Assembly (NCBI GenBank): GCA_031081715.1
Contig: JAVHMA010000027.1
Location: forward strand, 1 to 46,742
Reading direction: 5' to 3'
Origin: Armatimonadota bacterium
GTDB taxonomy: Bacteria; Sysuimicrobiota; Sysuimicrobiia; Sysuimicrobiales; Humicultoraceae
Length of the DNA stretch: 46,742 nucleotides
The translations under genes were made by a program, and so were the position numbers. Positions 15,976-24,030 of this stretch are shown here, in pieces. Positions within the stretch are counted from its first letter, which is position 1; every line of letters starts with the position of its first letter. The notes under the pieces are model-generated. The model made no database searches, was not told where the DNA came from, and was given only the letters and a program-made list of their open reading frames with translations.

Positions 15976-17119
15976 GCGCCGTGTCGCGGGCGGTCACCTC
16001 TGGGTCTACGACAACGAGATCGACCGCGTCGAGGGGAACCCCGCGCCCGGCGACCTGGCCGACGTCCTGACCGACCGCGGCCACTTCCTCGGCCGCGGCA
16101 CGATCAACCCCCGCTCCAAAATCCGCGTCCGGCTGTTCACGCGGGCCGAGGAGCGCGTGGACGAGGCGTTCTTCGCCCGCCGACTCGGGGCGGCGGCCGC
16201 GCTGCGCGCGCGCGTGGTGAGGGGCACCACGGCGTACCGGCTCGTGTTCGGTGAGGGCGACCTGCTCCCGGGTCTGATCGTGGACGTCTACGGCGACGCG
16301 CTGGTCGCCCAAGCGCTGACCGCCGGCATCGACCGCCGGCTGCCGATGCTCGTGGAGCTGCTCGTCCGGCTGCGCGGCGCCCGCGCCGTCTACCTGCGCA
16401 ACGACGCGAAGAGCCGCGCCCTCGAGGGGCTACCGCTCGACCAGGGGTTCGCCCATGGCGATGGGCCGACGGAGGTCGAGATCCAGGAGGGCCCGGCGCG
16501 GTTCGTGGTGGACGTGGCGCGCGGTCAGAAGACCGGCTGGTTCTGCGACCAGCGCGAAAACCGGCTCGCCGTGGCGCCCCTGGCCCAGGACGCGCACCTG
16601 ATCGATGCCTTCTGCCACACCGGCGCCTTCGGGGTGCACGCCGCGCTCGCCGGCGCGGCGTCGGTGCTGGGGATCGACGCGAGCGCGGACGCCCTGGCCC
16701 GGGCGCGTCGCCACGCGGCGCACAACGGCGTGGAGGATCGGTGCACGTTCCGCGAGGCCGACGCCTTCGACGAGCTGCGGCGGCTAGCCGCGGCCGGGCA
16801 CCCCGCCGACATGGTGATCCTGGACCCGCCGGCGTTCGCGCGCTCCCGCGCCGCGGTGCCCCGCGCGCTCGCCGGGTACAAGGAGATCAACCTGCAGGCG
16901 CTGCGGCTGCTGCGGCCCGGCGGCCTGCTGGTGACCTGCTCGTGCTCCTGGCACGTGGACGAGGGGAGCTTCTGGTCGGCGGTGACCGAGGCGGCGGCGG
17001 ACGCGAGGCGGCAGCTGCGGCTCATCGAGTTCCGGTCACAGGCGCGGGACCACCCGATGCTGGCGGCGATGCCGGAGACGCGGTACCTGAAGTGCCTGAT
17101 CCTGCAGGTGATCGGGTAG
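15932..17119 (+). CDS. Class I rRNA (cytosine-C5)-methyltransferase, RlmI-like
   Basis: A 395-residue SAM-dependent methyltransferase of the RlmI/RlmK family that methylates 23S rRNA. A PUA-type RNA-binding domain lies at the N-terminus (RLRPGRERRVAGGHLWVYDNEI, about residues 9-75), then the EEHAD-type core, then a Rossmann domain with the SAM motif DAFCHTGAFG at about 225 and the catalytic-loop motif DPPAF from D298. TCSCSWHV near residue 332 holds the Cys typical of m5C enzymes. ATG 15932 with GGGAGG 6 bases upstream is the only start giving a complete PUA domain. It lies inside the 3' end of hyuB, so a housekeeping RNA-modification gene is coupled to a catabolic operon. Which rRNA position it modifies is not certain. 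Confidence 0.9.
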   Translation: MHDVRARVRLRPGRERRVAGGHLWVYDNEIDRVEGNPAPGDLADVLTDRGHFLGRGTINPRSKIRVRLFTRAEERVDEAFFARRLGAAAALRARVVRGTTAYRLVFGEGDLLPGLIVDVYGDALVAQALTAGIDRRLPMLVELLVRLRGARAVYLRNDAKSRALEGLPLDQGFAHGDGPTEVEIQEGPARFVVDVARGQKTGWFCDQRENRLAVAPLAQDAHLIDAFCHTGAFGVHAALAGAASVLGIDASADALARARRHAAHNGVEDRCTFREADAFDELRRLAAAGHPADMVILDPPAFARSRAAVPRALAGYKEINLQALRLLRPGGLLVTCSCSWHVDEGSFWSAVTEAAADARRQLRLIEFRSQARDHPMLAAMPETRYLKCLILQVIG

Positions 17120-17150
17120 CCTGCAGCCCACGTTCGGTCGCGGTTCCCAC

Positions 17151-17438
17151 GGCGTCGAGGCCGCGGCGGTCATCGACGGAAGCCGCTCTCCGATCGCCAG
17201 TCGCCGTTTCGACGACTTCCTGACGGAAGCGCGAATCGTGGTCGAGCCAGTCACCGCGGCTCAGGCTCGCGTCGCGCGCGAAGCCTACCGCGACTTCGGC
17301 AAGGGCAGCGGACATCGCGCCCGCCTGAACTTCGGCGATTGCTTCGCCTACGCCCTCTCGAAGACGATGCGAGAGCCCCTGCTCTTCAAGGGCGACCACT
17401 TCGCGCACACGGACGTCGTTCCGGTCCTCAAGCAGTAG
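17151..17438 (+). pseudogene. 5'-truncated vapC-type PIN-domain toxin remnant
   Basis: Reading from about codon 17151 without a start (GVEAAAVIDGSRSPIASRR) to the stop at 17438, the frame matches the C-terminal two-thirds of VapC toxins. It has LNFGDCFAYALSK with the conserved Asp, then EPLLFKGDHFAHTDVVPVL at the end. The N-terminal 35-40 residues are missing, including the first catalytic Asp of the DTSA-type motif. Upstream is the intact end of the methyltransferase gene, so the missing part is deleted, not frameshifted. No vapB antitoxin gene is visible. A GTG at 17238 could start a 66-residue product, but that would lack half of the PIN active site. I read this as the relic of a toxin-antitoxin module. 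Confidence 0.75.
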
Positions 17439-17477
17439 TCGAAACGCTGGCAAGCAGTCGTGCGGCCGCCGCCCCGC

Positions 17478-18518
17478 TCAGGGTGAGGTCGCCGGCGCCG
17501 GCGCGTCTTGAAACGACAGGAACAGCTTCTCCAGCGCCAGGCGCGCGTTCACGTTGCGCCGCAGCGACTCCTTCGCCGCCTCCACCGCCTCGATCCGCGC
17601 GCCGAGCGTGGTCTCGCTGAACCGCGGGGCCAGTGCTTCGATCTGCGTCTGGCGGTCGCGGTTCGTGAGCAGCGCCGGCTCCGGGAGCTGCTTCCAGACC
17701 AGCAGGTCGCGGTACCACAGTACGGCGAGATCGAGCAGCTCGGGCAGCAGGTCGGGCTGGCGGCTGAGCGCCTCGGCGGCGTCGAGGCGGGTGAGCGGGT
17801 CGCTGCCCTCCAGCGTCGGCAGCAGGTCGAGCAGCCGGTCGCGGGCCTCGAGCCGCTCCTCGGAGGCAGCCCACTCCAGCGCCCGGCCGAGGCGGCCGTC
17901 GGCGAGCACGGCCAGGACGCGCGCCCGATCCGGCGCGATCTGCCAGCGGTCCACCAGCGCTCGCTCGATCTGGTCGGCGCGCAGGAACGCGCACCGGACG
18001 AGCTGGCAGCGCGACACCACGGTCGGCGGCAGCGCCACCGACGACTCGGCGACGAGCAGGAAGACGACCCGGGCCGGGGGCTCCTCCAGGATCTTGAGCA
18101 GGCTGTTGGCCGAGCTGGGGTTCATGCGCTCGGCGTCGGCGATGACGAAGACCTTCCACTTCCCCTCGTAGGGCGGAAAGGCGGCCTCGCGCCGCAGCGC
18201 GCGAATCTGGTCGACGGGGATCTCCTTGCCCCGGTGCTCCTTGCCGGGCGCCTCGAGGTACTGCCCGCGGGCGACGTCGAGAATGCGGACGTCGGGGTGG
18301 CTGCCCGAGACGATCTTCCGGCACGACACGCAGTCGCCGCACGCGTCGCCGTCGGCGCGCGCGCAGTTGAGGAGCTGCGCGAAGGCGAGCGCCAGGGCGC
18401 GACGCCCAACGCCGGCGGGCCCGACGAGCAGGTAGGCGTGGCCGACCTTGCCGCTGCGCGCCGCCGCCCGGAGCAGCATGACCGCGTGATCCTGGTTGAC
18501 GACGTCGCGAAACGCCAT
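17478..18518 (-). CDS. holB: DNA polymerase III delta' subunit
   Basis: A 346-residue clamp-loader subunit of the AAA+ DnaX/HolB family. The N-terminal region reads MAFRDVVNQDHAVMLLRAA, then HAYLLVGPAGVGRRALA, where the Walker A position is GPAGVGRR (33-40) and lacks the usual GKT. Degenerate P-loops are common in delta', which need not hydrolyse ATP. A zinc module follows with Cys at 52, 60, 63 and 66. The sensor region SVALPPTVVSRCQLVR includes the SRC motif. It starts 13 bases after the c-di-AMP receptor gene and is the last gene of the ATPase-tmk-darA-holB operon. Confidence 0.92.
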   Translation of the reverse strand: MAFRDVVNQDHAVMLLRAAARSGKVGHAYLLVGPAGVGRRALALAFAQLLNCARADGDACGDCVSCRKIVSGSHPDVRILDVARGQYLEAPGKEHRGKEIPVDQIRALRREAAFPPYEGKWKVFVIADAERMNPSSANSLLKILEEPPARVVFLLVAESSVALPPTVVSRCQLVRCAFLRADQIERALVDRWQIAPDRARVLAVLADGRLGRALEWAASEERLEARDRLLDLLPTLEGSDPLTRLDAAEALSRQPDLLPELLDLAVLWYRDLLVWKQLPEPALLTNRDRQTQIEALAPRFSETTLGARIEAVEAAKESLRRNVNARLALEKLFLSFQDAPAPATSP

Positions 18519-18531
18519 GCGGCCCCCCGGG

Positions 18532-18861
18532 TTAGACGCGCTCCATGCGCTCGATGTTCAGCACGAACACGATCGCCCCGCCCACCTCGACCTTCACGGG
18601 GTACGTCACGTACGAGTCGACGGGTTCCACGACGGGCGGGATCGGCGTCATGAGCTGCTCGCGGCGGTGACAGACACGGCCGATGACGCCGAGCACGGTC
18701 TCGACCAGGTGGTCTTCCACGCCGGTGAGGATGGTAGCGTTTCCCTCGCGCAGGAACCCGCCCGTGCTGGCCAGCATGGTGGCGTGGATGTTCGCCTCGT
18801 TGAGGGCGTCGATGAGCCGATTGGCGTCCTTCTCCTGGACAATGGTGAGGACCAGTTTCAT
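18532..18861 (-). CDS. darA: Cyclic-di-AMP receptor (DarA/PstA family, PII-like)
   Basis: A 109-residue protein of the DUF970/YaaQ family, trimeric PII-like proteins that bind cyclic di-AMP (DarA in Bacillus, PstA in Staphylococcus and Listeria). It starts MKLVLTIVQEKDANRLIDAL and continues LASTGGFLREGNATILTGVE, which holds the conserved FLR-GN-T-L-G core of the ligand site. ATG 18861 is chosen over GTG 18870; GGGGGG stands 8 bases ahead. It lies between tmk and holB, the same neighbourhood as in Bacillus, which strongly supports the call. The family's downstream targets are largely unknown. A c-di-AMP cyclase gene is not in this window. Confidence 0.92.
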   Translation of the reverse strand: MKLVLTIVQEKDANRLIDALNEANIHATMLASTGGFLREGNATILTGVEDHLVETVLGVIGRVCHRREQLMTPIPPVVEPVDSYVTYPVKVEVGGAIVFVLNIERMERV

Positions 18862-18904
18862 CGGCGGCACCCCCCGTCGCGCGGCCGGGCAGGCACCGCC
18901 GGCC

Positions 18905-19582
18905 TCACCGGGACCAGCCGCGGTCCCGCAGCAGGCGCCTGACCGCCTCCAGCAGCGCGCGGTGCACGTCGTCGCGCGGCAGCGCGCCGTTCACGACGAC
19001 AAATCGCCCGGGGTCTTCGCGTGCCAGTTCGAGGAATCCTTCGCGGACCCGCGCGTGGAACGCACCGTCTTCCTGTTCCAGCCGGTCGCCGCGGCCCGCC
19101 GGCGCGTCCTTCCCGTCGGCGCCGCGCGCGCGCTGCAGGCCCAGATGCGGTTCAATGTCGATCAACAAGGTCAGGTCGGGCCGCAGCCCCTGCGTCGCCA
19201 CCTCGTTCACTCGCCGCACCAGCTCCACCGGCAGGCCCCGGCCGTACCCCTGGTAGGCGATGGACGCGTCCACGAACCGCTCGGAGAGCACGCAGGTGCC
19301 GGCGGCCAGCGCCGGCAGGATAACCTCCGCGACGAGCTGGGCCCGGCTGGCGGCGAAGAGCAACATCTCGGCCTCGGGTCTCATGCCGCGGTGGCGCTCG
19401 TCGAGCAGCACCGCCCGGATGGCCTCGCCGAGGGGCGTCCCGCCCGGCTCGCGCGTGAGCACCAGCGGCAGCTCCACCCGCAGGGTCTCGTAGAGGCGGC
19501 GCGCGTGGGTGCTCTTGCCGGCACCCTCGGGCCCCTCGACGGTGAGGAACAGGCCGCGCCCGGCGGCCAGCGGCGGGGTCAT
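18905..19582 (-). CDS. tmk: Thymidylate kinase
   Basis: A 225-residue nucleoside-monophosphate kinase that phosphorylates dTMP to dTDP. The P-loop is GPEGAGKS at 17-24. The family motif LTREPGGTPLGE follows. SERFVDASIAYQGYGRGLP is the equivalent of the usual DR-x3-S-x2-AYQG motif, with Glu in place of Asp in the first position. The LID region is GADGKDAPAGRGDRLEQED. The length is usual (205-230). It starts 7 bases after the ATPase gene stop and is followed 43 bases later by darA, so it is part of one operon. Confidence 0.94.
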   Translation of the reverse strand: MTPPLAAGRGLFLTVEGPEGAGKSTHARRLYETLRVELPLVLTREPGGTPLGEAIRAVLLDERHRGMRPEAEMLLFAASRAQLVAEVILPALAAGTCVLSERFVDASIAYQGYGRGLPVELVRRVNEVATQGLRPDLTLLIDIEPHLGLQRARGADGKDAPAGRGDRLEQEDGAFHARVREGFLELAREDPGRFVVVNGALPRDDVHRALLEAVRRLLRDRGWSR

Positions 19583-19589
19583 CGCCGCG

Positions 19590-21128
19590 CTACCGGGGGT
19601 AGATCACCACGCGGCGGAACGGCTCGTCCCCCTTGCTCTCGGACGCCAAGCCGTACCGCTGCACGAGCTGGTGCTGCAGGCGCCGGATGTACGAGTTCTG
19701 CGGCTCGAGCTCCACGGCGCGCGCCGAGGCCAACACCTGGGCAATCGCGCGCTCGACCTCGGTGAGGGCGGCCTCGTGGTCGGGGCCCTCATCCACGTCG
19801 AAGTGCTCGCGGAGGAACTGCTGGATCTGTGCACCGGTGTTGCTGCGCAGGACGTGGACGGGCACCCCGCGGCTGGCCGCGTCGCGCAGCCGCATCGGCT
19901 GGCGGCGCTCCTGCGACTTCACGGTGAGGACCAGGTCCGCCTCGCCGGAAGCGTCCACGATGTAGGCCGGCACGTGCATCTCGCGGATCGCGCGCTCCAG
20001 CCGGTTGCGGCTCACCGCGTAGGGGTAGATGCGGAGGATCCGCCGGCCCGGCCGCCCGCGGTCCTCCGGGGGCGGCGGGGCGAAGGGCCCCTCCGGCGCC
20101 CAGCCCGGCGCCGCCGGCGCGGGCGGGGCGATCTGCACCTCGCCGGCCTCGGTGCGGGTGCGCAGCTCGGGCCGCGGCAGCACGCCCCGCAGGTAGCGAT
20201 CCACCACCGTCGCGACGTCGTGGTGCACCGCCAGGCGGTCCTTCTCCTGGATCTCGATGACGACGTCGAAGGTGGGCGGCGCCTTGCGCTCGAGCACGGT
20301 CTTCTGGGTGCCGCGGCGTCGCGCCTCCTCGTCGGAAAGCGTGACGGCCTGGATGCCGCCGACCAGGTCCGAGAGCGTCGGGTTCTGGAGGAGGTTGTCC
20401 AGGGTGTTGCCGTGGGCGGTGGCGATGAGCTGCACCCCGCGCTCGGCGATGGTGCGCGCCGCCTGCGCCTCGGCCTCGGTCCCGATCTCGTCGATGACGA
20501 TGACCTCGGGCATGTGGTTCTCGACCGCCTCGATCATCACCGCGTGCTGGAGCGCGGGCACCGGGACCTGCATCCGGCGCGCCGCGCCGATGCCGGGGTG
20601 TGGGATGTCGCCGTCGCCGGCGATCTCGTTGGACGTGTCCACCACGACGACGCGCTTGCGCAGCTCGTCCGCGAGCACGCGCGCCGCCTCGCGGAGCAAC
20701 GTGGTCTTCCCCACCCCCGGCCGCCCGAGCAGGAGGATCGAGCGGCCGGACTCGATGACATCGCGGACGATGTCCACGGTGCCGATCACGGCTCGGCCCA
20801 CGCGGCAGGTGAGCCCGATGATCTCGCCCTGCCGGTTGCGGATGGCGCTGATGCGGTGGAGCGTGCGCTCGATGCCCGCGCGATTGTCCTTGCCGAACGC
20901 GCCGACACGATCGGTGATGTATTTGAGGGTTGCGCGGTCCACGTAGGCGTCGTCGAGGACGAGGGTGTCGTTGGGAAACCGGGCCTCCGGCCGCCGCCCC
21001 AGGTCCAGGACGACCTCGAGCAGCTGGTCGGTGGCGCCGCGGCGCTCGAGCGCCGCGCGCAGGTGCGGCGGCAGCACGTCGAGGAGCAGGTCGAGGTTGT
21101 CGGTGATCTGGATCTGGCGTCCGGCCAC
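19590..21128 (-). CDS. SpoIIIAA-like AAA ATPase with C-terminal R3H domain (Ycf45-type)
   Basis: A 512-residue cytoplasmic protein. Residues 60-270 form a SpoIIIAA/secretion-ATPase-like AAA domain with Walker A GRPGVGKT at 135-142 and Walker B VIVIDE at 209-214, then [16 protein letters not shown] Pro/Gly-rich linker follows. The C-terminal third ends in an R3H nucleic-acid-binding domain with RRLQH in [16 protein letters not shown]. This fusion is known from Terrabacteria, cyanobacteria and plastids (Ycf45) and is usually annotated as an R3H-domain single-strand nucleic-acid-binding protein of unknown role. GTG 21128 is chosen over the longer start at 21272 because GAGGGGG lies just upstream and the extension would run through the promoter-proximal hairpin leader. 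It heads the tmk-darA-holB operon. Confidence 0.85.
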   Translation of the reverse strand: MAGRQIQITDNLDLLLDVLPPHLRAALERRGATDQLLEVVLDLGRRPEARFPNDTLVLDDAYVDRATLKYITDRVGAFGKDNRAGIERTLHRISAIRNRQGEIIGLTCRVGRAVIGTVDIVRDVIESGRSILLLGRPGVGKTTLLREAARVLADELRKRVVVVDTSNEIAGDGDIPHPGIGAARRMQVPVPALQHAVMIEAVENHMPEVIVIDEIGTEAEAQAARTIAERGVQLIATAHGNTLDNLLQNPTLSDLVGGIQAVTLSDEEARRRGTQKTVLERKAPPTFDVVIEIQEKDRLAVHHDVATVVDRYLRGVLPRPELRTRTEAGEVQIAPPAPAAPGWAPEGPFAPPPPEDRGRPGRRILRIYPYAVSRNRLERAIREMHVPAYIVDASGEADLVLTVKSQERRQPMRLRDAASRGVPVHVLRSNTGAQIQQFLREHFDVDEGPDHEAALTEVERAIAQVLASARAVELEPQNSYIRRLQHQLVQRYGLASESKGDEPFRRVVIYPR

Positions 21129-21165
21129 GGGGGCCCCCTCCCGGCGCGCGGGCCCGGAAAAGATG

Positions 21166-21189
21166 GAGGGGAACCCGCGGGCTCCCCTC
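21166..21189 (-). terminator. Leader hairpin followed by a U-rich run, candidate attenuator
   Basis: In the transcript leader of the ATPase-tmk-darA-holB operon, GAGGGGA pairs with TCCCCTC (7 bp, one mismatch, then further CCG/CGG pairing). On the minus strand it is followed by ATCTTTTCC. The structure lies about 38 bases before the GTG start, so it could act as an intrinsic terminator (attenuator) or as a leader stability element. No competing antiterminator was identified. Confidence 0.4.
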
Positions 21190-21277
21190 GAGGTCGTACC
21201 GTCCGGTGTGCGCTGCGGCGCGAACCGCGTCCGCTGACTCAAGCGATGCTCGGGCGCTGCTCGATCACTCACCTCTT

Positions 21278-21306
21278 ATTATAGGTGCCCGGGGTGCGGG
21301 GTGCAA
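21278..21306 (-). promoter_or_regulatory. Sigma-70-type promoter of the ATPase-tmk-darA-holB operon
   Basis: On the minus strand TTGCAC (21306-21301) and TATAAT (21283-21278) are separated by exactly 17 bases, a near-consensus housekeeping promoter in a sequence where TATAAT is otherwise very rare. The predicted start near 21271 gives a leader of about 140 bases before the GTG at 21128. Confidence 0.75.
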
Positions 21307-21323
21307 CAGACGGGCCCCGCGCA

Positions 21324-22886
21324 TCACCGCTCCAGCCAGGCATTGTACCACGTGTGCGTCGGGTTCTCGACGAACCCGCGCAGCTCGCGCCGGTGCAGGT
21401 GCATCTCGAAGAAGTCCCCAAACTTGATCGACCCGGCGTCCGCGTACCAGGTGCGCTGGAGCCGCTGCCAGATCTCGTAGCGCGTGCGGGGGTTTGTATG
21501 GCGGCGCAGCAGCTCCATCATCGCCATGCCGTCGCGGTTGCTCCACCAGCCCGGCCACGTGTGCTGCAGCGGCACCTGGAACACCGGGTCGGGGAAGAAC
21601 GCGATCTGCGTGCTGAAGACGTCCCACAGCTCGGGCCGCACCCGCCGGCTGACGATGGTCGCCCAGTCGCTCACCTGCAGGTCGATGACGAATCCCGCGC
21701 GCTCGAGCATGGGCTTGGCCACCTGGGCGGAGACCGCCTGGTGCGGGAACTCGGTGGTGGTCATGTACCGGACCGGCTCGCCGCGGTAGCCGGCCTCCTG
21801 GAGGAGCTGCCGCGCGCGCTGCGGGTTGTTCGGGCTGTAGTACTCCTTCCCCGCGTCCGTGTACATCGGGTGCTCTTTGGGCATGATGCCGGCGTCCAGG
21901 CGCCAGAACCGCTGCGGGCCGAACGCCGCCTGCATGATCGGGCCGTGGTCGAGCGCGGCCTGGAACGCCTGGCGCACCTTCGGGTTGGCCATGAGGCCCT
22001 GGCGGTTGTTGAAGATCGCCGCGTTCCAGAACGGCAGCGTCGCGACGTAGGGCACCAGGCTCTGGTCGCCCCGCAGCCGGTCGTACTGGTCGCTCGGGAT
22101 CTGCTCGGCGAACTGGAACTCGTTGCGCTGCGTGCCGGCGATGCGCACCGACAGATCGGGCACCGGGATGAAGACGATGGCGTCGAGGTAGGCGTGCTTC
22201 TGGCCGGTATTGCCGTCGGCGGCCTCGGTCCGGCTCGCGTAGCCGTCGAACCGCTCGAGCCGGATGTGACGGTCGGGCACCCGCTCCGCGAGCCGGTACG
22301 GCCCGGTGCCGATGAATCGGCGGATCGGCCCGGTGGCGCCGGCCTCGTCCACGACCTCCTTCGGGTAGACCGCCGCCGGCGACTGGAACGAGCCCAGGTC
22401 GGCGAGGAGCAGCGCGTAGGGCTCCTTGAGCCGCAGCACCACCGTGTAGGGGTCGGGGTTCGACACGGCGGCCACGTTGGCGAAGACGATGCGCCCGCGG
22501 AAGTTGACGCGGCCCCAGCGCTCGAGCGACGCCCGCACGTCGTCGCTGGTCATCTCGCGGCCATGGTGGAACCGGACGCCGCGGCGCAGCGCAAACGTGT
22601 AGGTCAGCCGGTCGGCGCTCATGGTCACGCGCTCCGCCAGCATGGGCCGCACCTGGAACTTGCTGTCCATCGCGACCGGCGCCTCGTAGAGGTTGTTCAG
22701 GATATGGCTGACGATGGCGCCGCTCGACCAGTGCCAGTCCAGCGTCGGCGGTTCGCCGATGTGGGCGATGCGCAGCACCCCGCCCCGACGGGGCTGCGGC
22801 TGGGGTTGCCCCTCGGTGGGCAGGACCAGAACCAGGGCCAGCACGAGCATGATCGCGGCGCCGAGCAGGCCGCGCAGCATCTTCAC
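21324..22886 (-). CDS. ABC transporter substrate-binding protein, family 5 (oligopeptide/dipeptide type), orphan
   Basis: A 520-residue secreted binding protein of the DppA/OppA/NikA family. It has a signal peptide over residues 1-27 (MKMLRGLLGAAIMLVLALVL). The mature protein starts RRGGVLRIAHIGEPPTLDWH, and the family block TYTFALRRGVRFHHGREMTSDDV is near residue 98. The C-terminal region carries AFQAALDH and ARQLLQEAGYRG. GTG 22886 follows GGAGGG by 6 bases. The protein ends without the usual permease and ATPase genes nearby, so it must work with a transporter encoded elsewhere or act as a sensor. Ligands of this family include peptides, nickel, sugars and many small organics; none can be assigned. 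It has its own promoter candidate. Confidence 0.9.
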   Translation of the reverse strand: MKMLRGLLGAAIMLVLALVLVLPTEGQPQPQPRRGGVLRIAHIGEPPTLDWHWSSGAIVSHILNNLYEAPVAMDSKFQVRPMLAERVTMSADRLTYTFALRRGVRFHHGREMTSDDVRASLERWGRVNFRGRIVFANVAAVSNPDPYTVVLRLKEPYALLLADLGSFQSPAAVYPKEVVDEAGATGPIRRFIGTGPYRLAERVPDRHIRLERFDGYASRTEAADGNTGQKHAYLDAIVFIPVPDLSVRIAGTQRNEFQFAEQIPSDQYDRLRGDQSLVPYVATLPFWNAAIFNNRQGLMANPKVRQAFQAALDHGPIMQAAFGPQRFWRLDAGIMPKEHPMYTDAGKEYYSPNNPQRARQLLQEAGYRGEPVRYMTTTEFPHQAVSAQVAKPMLERAGFVIDLQVSDWATIVSRRVRPELWDVFSTQIAFFPDPVFQVPLQHTWPGWWSNRDGMAMMELLRRHTNPRTRYEIWQRLQRTWYADAGSIKFGDFFEMHLHRRELRGFVENPTHTWYNAWLER

Positions 22887-22922
22887 GGTGGTCCCTCCAG
22901 GGTCGCTTCGGTATTGCGTTGC

Positions 22923-22951
22923 AGTATACCGGCGGGACCGCGGCCGGGCAA
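22923..22951 (-). promoter_or_regulatory. Candidate promoter of the orphan binding-protein gene
   Basis: On the minus strand TTGCCC (22951-22946) and TATACT (22928-22923) are 17 bases apart, 37 bases upstream of the GTG start of the family 5 binding-protein gene. Spacing and -10 are good, and the -35 matches at four of six bases. Confidence 0.6.
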
Positions 22952-22959
22952 GGCGGCGG

Positions 22960-23952
22960 TCACCCCACGCCGGCGGCTTCCAGCAGCCGCCACAGCTCGT
23001 CGCGGTCCGGCGGCGCGAGCTCGGCCGTGCGGCCGTCCCGCGTGACCACCCGCTCGCGCTCCACCAGCGTCCCGATCACGGCCGAGGCGATGCCGGCGCG
23101 CGCGAGCTCGGTCTGCAGCGGCCAGGGATCGGGTACCGCGATCAGCATCGCGCCGCTGCTGATCAGCGCCAGCGGGTCGGCCCCCAGCGCGTCACAGATG
23201 ACCCGCGTCTCCGGCGCCACCGGCACCGCGTCGGCGTCGAGCCGCACCCCGCAGCCCGAGGCGTCGGCGAGCTCCCACGCGCCGGTGAGCACGCCACCCT
23301 CGGTGACGTCGTGCATCGCGGTCGCCCCGAAGCGCGCGCCGATCCGGCCGTCGGGCACCACGCTGATCCGGTCGATGAACGCGCGGGCGCGGGCCAGCGT
23401 GGCCTCGTCCACGGTGCCGCGGAGCCGGTCCGCCAGATCCGCGGCCAGGATGGCCGTCCCCTCGATGCCCGCGGTCTTGGTCAGCACGAGCGCCTCGCCC
23501 GGCCGACCGCCGGAGGCCGAGACGTAGCGGTCCCGCGGCGCGCGGCCGATGGCCGCGGTCACCACGATCGAGTGCGGGAGACCGGGCGTCACCTCGGTGT
23601 GGCCGCCCACGATCTCCACGCCGACCGCCCTGGCCGCGGCGCCGGCCTCGCGCATGATCGCCTCCAGGTCGGCCTCGGCGGTCGCTTCGGCCAGCAGGAG
23701 CGTGAGCAGGAGACCCACGGGCTCGGCACCCGTGGTCGCCAGGTCGTTGCAGGCGACGTGCACGGCCAGCCGACCCAGGTGCTCGCCGGCCCCGGTGATC
23801 GGATCGGTGGTCACGACGCACACCGACGGGCCGAAGTCCAGGATGGCGCAGTCCTGACCCACGGTGGCGTGGACCAGCACATCGTCGCGGCGGCCGAGGA
23901 ACGGAAAGATGCGCTCGCGCAGGTCGCGCGCGGTCAGCTTGCCGGGCCTCAT
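22960..23952 (-). CDS. AIR synthase-related protein (HypE/PurM/ThiL superfamily)
   Basis: A 330-residue protein of the AIR-synthase (PurM/HypE/SelD/ThiL) fold, which binds ATP at a dimer interface. The N-terminal part has VGQDCAILDFG and TTDPITGAGEHLG, the equivalent of the HypE/PurM metal-nucleotide loop. NDLATTGAEPVGLLLTLLL and IVGGHTEVTPGL follow, and HDVTEGGVLTGAWELA is the C-terminal domain signature. GAGGGGG precedes ATG 23952. HypE itself needs a C-terminal Cys in PRIC for hydrogenase maturation. This protein ends LLEAAGVG and lacks it, and no hyp genes are present, so it is a HypE-like paralogue of unknown substrate. It is divergent from the molybdenum hydroxylase gene with a 78-base spacer. 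Confidence 0.82.
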   Translation of the reverse strand: MRPGKLTARDLRERIFPFLGRRDDVLVHATVGQDCAILDFGPSVCVVTTDPITGAGEHLGRLAVHVACNDLATTGAEPVGLLLTLLLAEATAEADLEAIMREAGAAARAVGVEIVGGHTEVTPGLPHSIVVTAAIGRAPRDRYVSASGGRPGEALVLTKTAGIEGTAILAADLADRLRGTVDEATLARARAFIDRISVVPDGRIGARFGATAMHDVTEGGVLTGAWELADASGCGVRLDADAVPVAPETRVICDALGADPLALISSGAMLIAVPDPWPLQTELARAGIASAVIGTLVERERVVTRDGRTAELAPPDRDELWRLLEAAGVG

Positions 23953-24030
23953 GCGTCCCCCTCGCGCAGCGCCGTGCCCGCACCCGCGCAGGAGGGGAGT
24001 CGGCGGCGTCTGCTGTAGAGAACAGTATTC

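Noticed and set aside
17238-17438. Functional 66-residue toxin from GTG 17238
   Set aside because: It would lack the first catalytic Asp and about half of the PIN fold, and there is no antitoxin gene and no good ribosome-binding site.
21128-21277. T-box riboswitch in the leader of the ATPase-tmk operon
   Set aside because: There is a hairpin with a U-run, but no recognisable T-box bulge sequence, specifier loop or AG-rich stem, and the genes are not amino-acid related.
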